Part shown: piece after piece, positions 42,176 through 50,980 of the stretch
Layout of the letters: every line of letters starts with the position of its first letter
Numbering within the stretch: position 1 is the stretch's first letter
Assembly (NCBI RefSeq): GCF_025753795.1
Contig: NZ_JAOWPS010000005.1
Location: 186,001-250,000 of the forward strand
Length of the DNA stretch: 64,000 bases
Reading direction: 5' to 3'
Source of the DNA: Mesorhizobium sp. YC-39
Lineage (GTDB): Bacteria; Pseudomonadota; Alphaproteobacteria; Rhizobiales; Rhizobiaceae
Made by a program: the position numbers and the translations under genes
The notes under the pieces: generated by a model
What the model was told of the DNA's origin: nothing
The model's input: only the letters and a program-made list of their open reading frames with translations
The model's database searches: none

Positions 42176-44065
42176 TCACTGCGGCGCTCCAAGCTGGAAT
42201 TCGCGGTGGAATATCTCCAAGTTCAACAGCGCCCATATCAGCTTTTCGTGGTCCGCGACGCCCTTGACGTGTTCCGAGACGATCCGATCAAGCTCCTTGG
42301 CGCTCAAATAGCCACGGATGACGGAATGAGGGGAGCAGAGATGATCGTGCACGTAGTTCCTCATCGACCCGCGAAACCATTCGGCGACCGGCACCTTGAA
42401 GCCGATTTTGCGGCGATGGAGAATTCCCTCGGGAAGCATGTCGGCCATGCTGTCGCGCAAGATCTGCTTGCTGTGCCGCCGGCCAAGTCTGTAGCGATCG
42501 GGCAATGAGCTGGCAAAGGCAACCAGATCGCGGTCGAGGAACGGCATTCTTCCTTCGATTGAACCGGCCATCATCATCCGGTCGCCTCGTTCCAGGAGAT
42601 TGTCGGGCAACCACGACGTCTGATCGAAAAACAGCACGCGGCGAAGATGGGAAGCCTTCGCGCTCGAGGAAAACGGGAAGTCGTTGCGTTCCTTGCCGCA
42701 ATCGGCGGACGCGCCAATAAGGCGATCGTGTTCGCGCGATGTCAAAGCTCCAAACCAGGAGATCATCCGGGCGGCAAAGTCCCTTTCGCCCGCGCTTCGC
42801 GCAAATGTATCGAACTTGGCCGATGCGCCAGGCATGGCGCGTATCAAGGGGGCGAGAAGATTGTCATGGAGGAGCGCCGGAACAAGCGACCGATAGAGTC
42901 CAGCCAGCGACTCCGCGCGATGTTTGGGATAGCCGCCCAGAATCTCGTCTGCTCCTTCCCCAGTGAGCACCATCTTGACGTCCTGCGAGGCCCGCCCCGA
43001 CATCAGGTAAATTGGAATGTCCGAACTTTGTGAAACAGGCGCCCCCAGATGGCGACTCAACTTGGGCAGGTGGTCAATCAGGTCGTCCGCTTGAATGACC
43101 AACTCGCAATGATCAGTCTTGAAATGATCGGCGACGCGTCGGGCGAATGGGAGCTCACTGTAAGTCGGTTCGCTGAAACCGACCGAGAATGTACGAATAG
43201 GCTTGTCGCTGTGCTTGGTCATCAGGGCGACGATTGCCGAGGAGTCGAGCCCTCCGGAGAGAAAGGCACCAAAGGGTGCATCGCTGCGCATTCTGATCTT
43301 GACGGAACGGTCGAGCAGCTCCAGAAATTTTCGCCTGGCGGTTGTTCGGTCGATGTGCTCGGTCCGGTCCATCTGGTCCGGCGGCGTATAGTAGCGCGTC
43401 TCCGTGACCGTCCCTTGCGACCAGACAGCGTAGCTTCCGGGATTGAGTTTGCGGATTTGTTTGAAAAGCGTGCGCGGTCCGGGCACGTAACGCCACTTCA
43501 GATATTCGTGCACAGCGCCCAGATCGAGTTGCCGTGCATCCGGCTGCGACGACAATAACGCATTGATCTCAGAAGCAAACGACAGCAATTTCTCGCTTTG
43601 CATGAGGTAAAGCGGCTTTTTGCCGAAGGGATCCCGGCCGAGGATCAATTCCTGGCTTTGAGCATCCCAGATCGCAAAAGCAAACATGCCGCTCAATCGA
43701 TCAAACATGGACAGGCGCCACTGATCATAGGCTCTGAGCAGCACCTCGGTATCGGAGCGCGTTCGAAAACGATGACCGAAGCCGATCAGCTCCTGACGCA
43801 GCTCGATGTAGTTGTATATTTCGCCGTTAAAGATGATCCTGAGGCGACCGTCCTCGATCTGCATGGGCTGATTTGAATCGGTGTTCAGGTCAATAATCGC
43901 CAGGCGGCGATGCACCAATGCCAGTTGATCCTCGCCGGTGTTCAAGTCCAGGATCTCGGTGCCTTCAGCATCGGGACCGCGATGCCGCAATGCATTTGAC
44001 ATTCTGGCAGCGCGGTCTTGCGGATTCTTGACTCTCCGCCCGATCCAGCCGGCAATTCCACACAT
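42176..44065 (-). CDS. Asparagine synthase family amidotransferase, copy 2
   Basis: This 629-aa protein has a class II glutaminase (Cys2 in MCGIAGWIGRR, RHRGPDAEGTEI, LRIIFNGEIYNYIELRQEL, RSDTEVLLRAYDQW) and an ATP-pyrophosphatase domain (FLSGGLDSSAIVALM). It is closer to housekeeping and WbpS-like synthetases than copy 1, which differs in the first loop. GGGGGGGAG lies just before the ATG. Together with wecB/wecC in the same locus it may convert a uronic acid such as ManNAcA to its amide. Confidence 0.93.
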   Translation of the reverse strand: MCGIAGWIGRRVKNPQDRAARMSNALRHRGPDAEGTEILDLNTGEDQLALVHRRLAIIDLNTDSNQPMQIEDGRLRIIFNGEIYNYIELRQELIGFGHRFRTRSDTEVLLRAYDQWRLSMFDRLSGMFAFAIWDAQSQELILGRDPFGKKPLYLMQSEKLLSFASEINALLSSQPDARQLDLGAVHEYLKWRYVPGPRTLFKQIRKLNPGSYAVWSQGTVTETRYYTPPDQMDRTEHIDRTTARRKFLELLDRSVKIRMRSDAPFGAFLSGGLDSSAIVALMTKHSDKPIRTFSVGFSEPTYSELPFARRVADHFKTDHCELVIQADDLIDHLPKLSRHLGAPVSQSSDIPIYLMSGRASQDVKMVLTGEGADEILGGYPKHRAESLAGLYRSLVPALLHDNLLAPLIRAMPGASAKFDTFARSAGERDFAARMISWFGALTSREHDRLIGASADCGKERNDFPFSSSAKASHLRRVLFFDQTSWLPDNLLERGDRMMMAGSIEGRMPFLDRDLVAFASSLPDRYRLGRRHSKQILRDSMADMLPEGILHRRKIGFKVPVAEWFRGSMRNYVHDHLCSPHSVIRGYLSAKELDRIVSEHVKGVADHEKLIWALLNLEIFHREFQLGAPQ

Positions 44066-44195
44066 CGTCTCCCCCCCGGATACTCGTATTCACGAAGCTA
44101 CTAACACCGAATGTATTAAACACTTGGTGGCTGACGGCCGCATCGTTAGGAAACCGCCGGAGGGATTGAAGCCAAGCTTGACCCGCGAAGCGATG

Positions 44196-45437
44196 TTACG
44201 GCAGGCCCAGCGCTTGCAGCATCTCCGGGTCCGGGACCGCCGGCCCATCGGGCAGGATGAGGGTCATTCCATAGGGATTGGAGAATTCCCAGACAGACCA
44301 CGGGATCGCGAAGCGTTCGGCCTCCCGGCGCACCGCTGAGAGATAGCGCAGACGGTCGGCATCGGGTGCGCCCATGCGACCGTCCGCGGACATGAGGATG
44401 ACGCCGAATTCACCCATGAAGAGCCGCCGGCCCGGAATGCCATGTCCCTCAGCCCAATCGAGTGCCTGGCGGAAGCTCGCTTCGAGCTGGCCCTGGCCCC
44501 AGTCCTGCGCGAAATATCGGTTGATCGCTTGTTGGGCCGTGGCCATGTTCATCACCTGCTCGACTGTGCTCAAGCCGGCAGCCTCCATGCGGATTTTGAG
44601 CATTTCTCTCACCACTTCGGGCGTACTGCTGCTGGCTGGCCAAGGAAGGCCCGAGGCAAAGGCGTTCGCCTCGTCGGGCCGCTGGTGCGTGAAACTGTGC
44701 GGCTCGTACATATGGAAGCTGTAGTAGAGGTTCGGATCGTCAAAGCTGGGGGTGAGGTTGGCCAATCCGGCAATGCTGCCGCCACAGGCTCCGGTTGCAA
44801 CGATGGTGAGCTCGCTGCTGACCGCGCGAATGTCGTGAACCGTGCCTGCCATGATCCGCTGCCAGTCATCGCTTCCACTCGAATCGCAAGGGTAGTAAGC
44901 CGGCTCGTTATAAGGTTCGAGGGCTACCTTGTCGGTGCCGATCTTGACCAGCATAGTGGCGACCGCCACGACCATGTCACGATAGTGGGCGACACCCTCG
45001 CTGTCGGCGCCGCCATAGATCATCTCCATGCTATAGGCCGGAACCTGAGTGACGCCATGCAGGTCGAAGACCACTTTGAGACCGGCCGATGTCACCCGTT
45101 CGACCGCGGCGGCAAGTATGTCCAGCGCCTGCTGTCGTTTGGCGCCCTCGCTGGCAAGAAGAGGACCGGGGTCGACGCTCAGCCGGATGAAGTCGAAGCC
45201 CATCGATCGAATGCGCGCAAATTCGTCGCCGCCCGGCCAATCGGTCAGCGGCCTATGTCCCGCAAGCCATTCCTGCTCACTGCGGTAGGGCGGCCAGCTG
45301 TAGGATCCATCTTTCCCTACTGGCGACCAGTTGAGCCATTCATGCACGCCAACGCCGCGCTCGAGGTGAATCGGCGCAGCCCCGGCCGCTGTCGCAATGG
45401 CGAGCAGCCAGACCAGAACGCACACCACTCTTTTCAT
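44196..45437 (-). CDS. Glycoside hydrolase family 5 (cellulase-like), secreted
   Basis: This 413-aa exported enzyme starts with the signal peptide MKRVVCVLVWLLAIATAAGA. The (beta/alpha)8 barrel is readable: FDFIRLSVDPGPLL, LKVVFDLHGVTQ, acid/base Glu in KVALEPYNEPAYY and nucleophile Glu in RRLFMGEFGVIL. A Cys pair (YYPCDSSG and ATGACGG) may form a disulfide. ATG 45437 has GGAGAG at the right spacing, better than ATG 45455. In a polysaccharide locus it may trim or release the polymer in the periplasm. Confidence 0.92.
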   Translation of the reverse strand: MKRVVCVLVWLLAIATAAGAAPIHLERGVGVHEWLNWSPVGKDGSYSWPPYRSEQEWLAGHRPLTDWPGGDEFARIRSMGFDFIRLSVDPGPLLASEGAKRQQALDILAAAVERVTSAGLKVVFDLHGVTQVPAYSMEMIYGGADSEGVAHYRDMVVAVATMLVKIGTDKVALEPYNEPAYYPCDSSGSDDWQRIMAGTVHDIRAVSSELTIVATGACGGSIAGLANLTPSFDDPNLYYSFHMYEPHSFTHQRPDEANAFASGLPWPASSSTPEVVREMLKIRMEAAGLSTVEQVMNMATAQQAINRYFAQDWGQGQLEASFRQALDWAEGHGIPGRRLFMGEFGVILMSADGRMGAPDADRLRYLSAVRREAERFAIPWSVWEFSNPYGMTLILPDGPAVPDPEMLQALGLP

Positions 45438-45466
45438 CGCCACTCTCCGCATCATGGGTCGAGATA

Positions 45467-45475
45467 TTAACCGCA
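45467..45475 (+). promoter_or_regulatory. TTAACCGCA motif, third copy
   Basis: The 9-mer lies 30 bp before the GH5 start and about 80 bp before the heparinase-like start, in a divergent promoter. It repeats the motif seen twice upstream of asnB copy 1. Confidence 0.35.
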
Positions 45476-45553
45476 GGTGTGGAAAAGAGGATTGCCGCGG
45501 CGCGGCTTTTCGGCAGCATGGTATACAAGGATAGAAACCTTGGCGGAACGCGT

Positions 45554-47464
45554 ATGAGGATCGGCTGGTACATCAACCGATTGCGCAGCATGGGGCCGGC
45601 CGAGGTGTTGCACAGGCTGGACGAGCAGCGCCGAAGGATCGTTTCGCGACGCCGTGACGACGGCTGGGAGCGCTATCCTTCGCCTCAGTTGCACCCTGTA
45701 CTGCGTGGATTGCGCGATGCTGCGCTGACCGCAACACCGGTGCTACGGCAAGCCATAGCGGCGGCCGCGCAAAATACGCTTTGCGGTCAGTTTTCCGCGC
45801 TCGGGCAGACATGGCCACGGCGCAACCGCGATCAGCTTTTTGCGCCAGAGCTTTGGCGTTTCGATCCGGTGACCGGCGAGCTTTGGCCAGGCCCCGAGAG
45901 CCATACTTTCGATATCGATTTTCGCCATCGCGGTGACCGCGGCGACGTAAAATATGTTTGGGAGATCAACCGGCTGCAGCAATTGCCGCCGCTGGCCGCC
46001 CACCTGCTTCTCGCCGGCGACGATCAGGCTGGGGCGGCCATCGAGGCGGCGATCGACAGTTGGCATTCCGCCAACCCGCCATTCCGGGGAATTGGCTGGG
46101 CCTCCGGCATCGAAGTGGCGTTGCGAGCCATCAGCCTGATCGTCACTCTGGACCTCGTCGGCGACCGGCTTGGCGCGGCGACACGGCAGCGCGTCGGTGA
46201 AATATTGGCGGCGAGCGCCTACTGGCTGCCGCGGTTTCCCTCCCGGTTTTCCTCCGCCAACAACCATCTCGTCGCGGAACTGGCTGGCCAGTATCTGATC
46301 AGCCTGGTGTTCGGGACCGAATCCGCCGCTGCCCGCAACGCTCTGCTGGCCGAGGTGCACAAGCAAATTCTTGCCGATGGCGCCGGTGCCGAGCAGACCC
46401 CGACTTACGCAGCCTTCACCGCCGAACTCATCTTGCTTTGCGCCGCCGCGGCGCGACAGGCCGGGAAGCCATTTCCGCCGGCTGCGGAAGCGCGTCTGGC
46501 GGCATTCGCCGATTTCGTGGGTTGGCTGCCCCGGAAAGCCATCGGCTTTGGCGACGATGATGAAGGCCGCGTCCTGACATTGGGAGACGAGCCGGGCTAT
46601 GTCCGATCTATCGCTGCCGCCATCCATGGCTTGCTGGGGATGCCGGGCAATGTGCCGGAGACGGATGATTTTCGCTCGCTTTTCTTTGGGGCGCCGTTGG
46701 GGCCGGCGCCGGCGGCGTATGGGTTGCAAACATTCACGCAAGGCGGGCTCTCCGTCTGGCGCGGAGAGATGAATGGCCGCAGCGTCGAGCTGACATTTGA
46801 CCACGGCCCGCTTGGCTATCTCTCGATAGCGGCTCACGGCCATGCCGATGCACTGTCGCTCACACTGTGTATCGATGGCGAGCCGGTGCTGGTTGATCCC
46901 GGCACTTGGCTCTACGGTTCGGGCGGGGGCTGGCGCGATTGGTTCCGTTCCACGCCGGCGCACAACACGCTGAATATCGAGGGCAAGAGCCAAAGCATCA
47001 TGACCGGGGCGTTCAACTGGTCGCACAAGGCGGTCGCGGCATTGGCGCAGAGCGAGCGGGGACAGCACTGGAAGCTGCGTGCCCGGCATGACGGATACAA
47101 AGGCCGCTTCGGCGTTGTGCATCAGCGCACCGTTGCGCAGCAGGCAGACGGCATCCTGGTCACCGACCAGCTGCTTGGCGGCCGGCGGATGGCCGAAATC
47201 GTCTTCCAGCTCGCCGCCGGCCTCCGCGCTAGCCGGGACGGAACCACAGTCATGGTGTTGCGCGGCGATGAGCCGCTGTTGGCGGTCCGCTTTCCGGACG
47301 CGGCGGTCGACATCCGCGCCGGCGGCGACACACCGGGGCAGGGCGGCTGGGTTTCGCCGCGTTTCGGCGCCAGGCAGCCGGCCGAACGCCTCGCCTGGCA
47401 TGGCCAAGTGGGAGAAGACGGCATCCAGATACACCTCGCCGCAATCGCCCCTTCGCAACGGTAG
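45554..47464 (+). CDS. Heparinase II/III family polysaccharide lyase-like protein
   Basis: This protein of about 636 aa has an N-terminal toroid (GWYINRLRSMGPAEVLHRLD is typical of the locus-associated branch; middle WASGIEVALRAISLIVTLDL and SSANNHLVAELAGQYLISLV with the catalytic Asn-His) and a C-terminal beta-sandwich (LSIAAHGHADALSLTLCID with catalytic His, STPAHNTLNIEGKSQS). No signal peptide is evident. It probably degrades or edits uronate-containing glycans made by this locus. ATG 45554 begins the conserved N-terminus; the frame is open upstream to 45479. Confidence 0.92.
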   Translation: MRIGWYINRLRSMGPAEVLHRLDEQRRRIVSRRRDDGWERYPSPQLHPVLRGLRDAALTATPVLRQAIAAAAQNTLCGQFSALGQTWPRRNRDQLFAPELWRFDPVTGELWPGPESHTFDIDFRHRGDRGDVKYVWEINRLQQLPPLAAHLLLAGDDQAGAAIEAAIDSWHSANPPFRGIGWASGIEVALRAISLIVTLDLVGDRLGAATRQRVGEILAASAYWLPRFPSRFSSANNHLVAELAGQYLISLVFGTESAAARNALLAEVHKQILADGAGAEQTPTYAAFTAELILLCAAAARQAGKPFPPAAEARLAAFADFVGWLPRKAIGFGDDDEGRVLTLGDEPGYVRSIAAAIHGLLGMPGNVPETDDFRSLFFGAPLGPAPAAYGLQTFTQGGLSVWRGEMNGRSVELTFDHGPLGYLSIAAHGHADALSLTLCIDGEPVLVDPGTWLYGSGGGWRDWFRSTPAHNTLNIEGKSQSIMTGAFNWSHKAVAALAQSERGQHWKLRARHDGYKGRFGVVHQRTVAQQADGILVTDQLLGGRRMAEIVFQLAAGLRASRDGTTVMVLRGDEPLLAVRFPDAAVDIRAGGDTPGQGGWVSPRFGARQPAERLAWHGQVGEDGIQIHLAAIAPSQR

Positions 47465-47705
47465 ACCGGTGTCGCACGCAGGGCCGGCTGTCGGATGTCC
47501 GGCCGCATTCGATATTAATTACGTTGGGACATTTAGCGGTTTCGTTAGGGTTGATCTGCTAGTCTGGCGCAAATAATCCGGCATGCTTTGCCCGTTGCAT
47601 GCGCAGAAGCCACCTGGTTGCAGGCAACATGCAGTGAGTTTGGCACTTTTCTTGCTTCACAGTTCGCCGGATCGCCATCTCACGGACCCAAGGGCCACCG
47701 CACCG

Positions 47706-48701
47706 ATGTTTTCTGAATTCGCCAGAGTGATTGTCGAAAAGCTCTCCAGCATGAATCTGCTGACTCTCGGCCTGCTTTTCCTCACCGCACTGGGGAGCGC
47801 GGTGATCGCTTATTGGCGAACCGTCGAACATAAATCCTTCAGGGACTTTTTCGATTTCGCTTTCCCGGCGGAGGTCATCCTGCACCCGTCGGCGCGAGCG
47901 GATGTTCTATTTTGGGTCACGAAACGGGCGATCATGCCTTTTCTGCTCATTCCCGCCGGCGTCACTTTCGTTACCGCGGTAGGCTATGCGACACATGAGG
48001 CAATCGGCTGGCTCTTTGGCATCCAGGCGCCGCTCATCGCCGGCCCAGCCGGACCGGTGACGATCATCATCTTCACCGCCACCATGCTGATAGCCTATGA
48101 TATTTCATACTATCTCTACCATGTCGCCCAGCACCGCTTCCCGTTCCTGTGGGAATTGCACAAGGTGCATCATTCGGCCGAGGTGATGGTGGGGATCACC
48201 AAGGATCGGGTTCATCCGCTGGACGATCTGATGAACCGAATGTGGGACGGCGTCATCCCGGGGATTTGCTTTGGCATCTGGAGCCTGATTGCGCTCGATC
48301 CCGTAGAGATCGCTATCTTCGGCATCAATGTCTACGTCATCCGCAACATCCTGATGATGGACTTCGTTCGCCATACGCATCTCAAGATTTCCTTCGGCCC
48401 GCTGAACAACGTCATCTTGTGTCCGCATTGGCACCAGGTGCATCACAGCATCGATCCTCGCCACTATGACAAGAATTTTGGCCTGCTTTTTTCGTTCTGG
48501 GATCGTCTCTTTGGAACGCAGTTTGTGCCGGATCCGGATGAAGATTTGAGATTTGGCCTGATAGATCGCGATGTGCGCGATTACCAATCGCTCTTTGGGC
48601 TCTACATCCTGCCGCTGAAGAAGATGGGGAGGCACGTCATCCGGCTGTTCCAGAGGCGGCCTAATGTAGTCGCACAGCCACAGGACAGTTCACCGTCATG
48701 A
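47706..48701 (+). CDS. Sterol desaturase/fatty acid hydroxylase family membrane protein
   Basis: This 331-aa protein has four or more helices and the His boxes of di-iron hydroxylases: HVAQH, HKVHHSAE, and HWHQVHHS with HYDKN. The family inserts hydroxyl groups or double bonds in lipids. Here it may modify a membrane lipid or lipid carrier. The frame is open to 47583; ATG 47706 (MFSEFARVIV) begins near the first hydrophobic segment and is preferred, though the ribosome site is weak. It overlaps the next gene by 4 bp. Confidence 0.91.
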   Translation: MFSEFARVIVEKLSSMNLLTLGLLFLTALGSAVIAYWRTVEHKSFRDFFDFAFPAEVILHPSARADVLFWVTKRAIMPFLLIPAGVTFVTAVGYATHEAIGWLFGIQAPLIAGPAGPVTIIIFTATMLIAYDISYYLYHVAQHRFPFLWELHKVHHSAEVMVGITKDRVHPLDDLMNRMWDGVIPGICFGIWSLIALDPVEIAIFGINVYVIRNILMMDFVRHTHLKISFGPLNNVILCPHWHQVHHSIDPRHYDKNFGLLFSFWDRLFGTQFVPDPDEDLRFGLIDRDVRDYQSLFGLYILPLKKMGRHVIRLFQRRPNVVAQPQDSSPS

Positions 48702-49855
48702 ACAGCTTTGTTTCGATCGACGCCGTGGGTACGGAGCGCCTGGAAATTATCCGCTCGGCGGATCGTCTGGCTGCGATCGAAGCCGAGTGGATGCATCTTT
48801 GGCATCGCACCGACGGTCTGATCTTTCAGAGCCATGCCTGGGTTTCGGCATGGTGGAGCACGGTAGCGGACCGTGACCAGCGTGCACTGCGCATCGGCCT
48901 GGTCTGGAATGGTGACAGGCTCGTTGCCGTTATGCCTCTGGCGATCGGCAAGCGCAGGGGCCTGCGGTTTCTTGAATGGGCGGCCAGCAGCTATACCGAT
49001 TATGGGGATATGCTTGTTGCTCCGGAATGCTCATTGTCGGCCCTGCAGGATCTGTGGGCCCAGCTCTGTGACGCCGGTGGTTTCGATCTTGCCTTTCTCA
49101 ATCGTCTTTTGCCGGATGCGGCGGCCCGCAAGATCTTTGCTGTGGGCGCTTCCAGCGGGATCAGGCTTCGTCCCAATCATAGGGAGGAAGTCAGTTATCG
49201 TGTCGCCGGACACTGGAAGAGTGGAGCGGCATGGTTGGAGGACCAGTCTAAAAAGACACGCCAGAACTATCGGCGCGGCATCAAGGCATTGGAAGACATC
49301 AAGGCATTGGAAGAAACCGGGGAAGTGAAATTTCGCCTGCTTGCGCCCGATGAGCCGCTGCAGCCGATATTGGACCGGCTCTCGGTTCTGAAGCGCAGAT
49401 GGCTGACGGAGCATTCGCGTGAATCCCAACTTTTCGAGGAGGGAACGCCGGTGCTCGCCGCACTGGTTGACGTGCTGGCGCGTGCCGGCGTGCTGCGCAT
49501 TTTCGTACTTGAGTGCAATGGCGTGATGATCGCGGTCTCCATCAACTTCATCCAGCGCCAGGTCATGATGGCCTTCGTGACCACCTACGATCCGGATTAC
49601 AGCCGAGCGTCGCCGGGCATAATCCTGATCATGGACTACATACGGTGGTCGATCGATCATGGCTTGGGCATGGTCGATTTCCTCTGTGGCGCGGAGTCTT
49701 TCAAGAACAAGTTCGCAACGCAGGCCGTTACCCTGCAATCCGTTCTTGGGCCGCGTACGGCGCAAGGCACGCTCGCTTCCGTTGCTGATGGCATCCGCCA
49801 GAGGATCAGGCATGCACGCCAGCGCAGACTGGCGCCGTCACAGGATGTGGCTTGA
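48698..49855 (+). CDS. CelD/BcsL-type GNAT acetyltransferase
   Basis: This 385-aa cytosolic protein of the CelD-like (BioF2) GNAT family has an N-terminal half that includes WMHLWHRTDGLIFQSHAW and LMPLAIG-like VMPLAIGKRRGLRF. The acyl-CoA half includes AWLEDQSKKTRQNYRRGIKA, LARAGVLRIFVLECNGVMIA and FLCGAESFKNKFA. These proteins act in exopolysaccharide and cellulose loci, probably acylating a saccharide precursor. It contains an 18-bp in-frame duplication at 49279-49314. It is translationally coupled to the desaturase gene (ATGA). Confidence 0.88.
   Translation: MNSFVSIDAVGTERLEIIRSADRLAAIEAEWMHLWHRTDGLIFQSHAWVSAWWSTVADRDQRALRIGLVWNGDRLVAVMPLAIGKRRGLRFLEWAASSYTDYGDMLVAPECSLSALQDLWAQLCDAGGFDLAFLNRLLPDAAARKIFAVGASSGIRLRPNHREEVSYRVAGHWKSGAAWLEDQSKKTRQNYRRGIKALEDIKALEETGEVKFRLLAPDEPLQPILDRLSVLKRRWLTEHSRESQLFEEGTPVLAALVDVLARAGVLRIFVLECNGVMIAVSINFIQRQVMMAFVTTYDPDYSRASPGIILIMDYIRWSIDHGLGMVDFLCGAESFKNKFATQAVTLQSVLGPRTAQGTLASVADGIRQRIRHARQRRLAPSQDVA
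49279..49314 (+). repeat. 18-bp in-frame tandem duplication within the CelD-like gene
   Basis: CATCAAGGCATTGGAAGA is present twice directly (49279-49296 and 49297-49314), giving IKALED-IKALEE in the protein. It is a recent slippage event that keeps the frame. Confidence 0.9.
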
Positions 49856-49920
49856 TCGGCGCGCCACGGCGCCGAGAGCACCCCGAGACCTGGCGCAAGC
49901 AGTCACGATGAACGGCGTCG

Positions 49921-50787
49921 TCAGGCTGGTGCTCTGACGAGTTGGGCAATGACTCTTTCGAGTGCCGTATTGCCCTTCATCGCCGACTGGCCGTGCGAGC
50001 TGAATTCGATCCATCCCTCGTTGAAGCCGTCGAGCATCCGCATCCGGGGCAATGGATTTCGCATTCCCTGAGTGCGGAAAATCTGCTCCCAGCTCTCGCG
50101 CGGCACCATCTCGACGCGGACAGGTCGCTTCAGCTCGGTGGCGAAGACGCGGGCGAGATCGTTCGGTGATATGCGCTCGGGCCCCTCCAGCTCGACGACC
50201 CGGATCCCGCTCCAGTCCTCGCGAAGAAGTGTGGCGGCCTGGCGCCCGACATCCTGCGTCGCGACCATCGGGAACGGTTTGTCTGCCGGCTGCAGGAAGC
50301 TGCGCAGCACGCCTTCGTCGCGCGCCGAGGCAAGGTCCCAGAGCGCATTCTCCATGAACCAGCCGGGCCTCAGGAAGGTGACCGGAAGCCCGATCTCTCC
50401 CAGCGACTGTTCCATCAGCGTGCGCTGGGTCAGCAGGTTCTCGTGCGGCGCATCCGCGCCGATGGTCGACAAGCAGACCGCCTTGCCGGGGGGCGCCTCG
50501 TTCAAAGCCGCCGCCACGGCCGCGATGACGCGCCTGGCCTCGGGAAAGCCGGGCTCCGGATCGAACTCGGAGGGCGGCAGGATGAAAACGCCCGTGGCAC
50601 CCCTGAAGGCTGAAGTCAGGCTTGCCGCGTCCTCCATCTCGGCCAGGGCAATTTCGCAGCCGCGGGTTCTCCACTCCGCTGCCTTTGCCTCGTCGCGCAG
50701 AACGGCGCGAACGGGCAGTCCTTCGGCAAGGAGGCTGCGCGCAAGCGCGCCGCCGACCTGGCCGGTGATTCCGCTGATTGCGTACAT
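49921..50787 (-). CDS. NmrA-type NAD(P)-binding oxidoreductase
   Basis: This 288-aa cytosolic protein has the Rossmann motif MYAISGITGQVGGALARSLL and the extended SDR pattern with VTFLRPGWFMENALWDLAS. It has no YxxxK catalytic pair, so it belongs to NmrA/QOR2-like proteins that may sense the NADP(H) ratio or reduce quinones. ATG 50787 has GGAGA 7 bases upstream; the longer open frame to 51192 is not used. It is divergent from a LysR gene that probably controls it. Confidence 0.9.
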   Translation of the reverse strand: MYAISGITGQVGGALARSLLAEGLPVRAVLRDEAKAAEWRTRGCEIALAEMEDAASLTSAFRGATGVFILPPSEFDPEPGFPEARRVIAAVAAALNEAPPGKAVCLSTIGADAPHENLLTQRTLMEQSLGEIGLPVTFLRPGWFMENALWDLASARDEGVLRSFLQPADKPFPMVATQDVGRQAATLLREDWSGIRVVELEGPERISPNDLARVFATELKRPVRVEMVPRESWEQIFRTQGMRNPLPRMRMLDGFNEGWIEFSSHGQSAMKGNTALERVIAQLVRAPA

Positions 50788-50980
50788 GATGGTTCTCCAG
50801 AAGGTTGATGTCGCGGGCTCAGGCGAGCCCGGCGTAGAGGCCGCTTCGGCTGTGACGCCGATGTTGTAGGCCGCACCGCTCCGTGATTCACGCGCATTTA
50901 AATCAATGCTATAGTGACTCAAACGCACTGCTCGCCTCGGGATGAGGCGCCAGTGGAGAGCGGAGGCGAATGGAAATCGG

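Noticed and set aside
47464..47520. Terminator after the heparinase-like gene
   Set aside because: GGCCGG and CCGGCC can pair around an 11-base loop, but the stem is only six pairs and no T-run follows.
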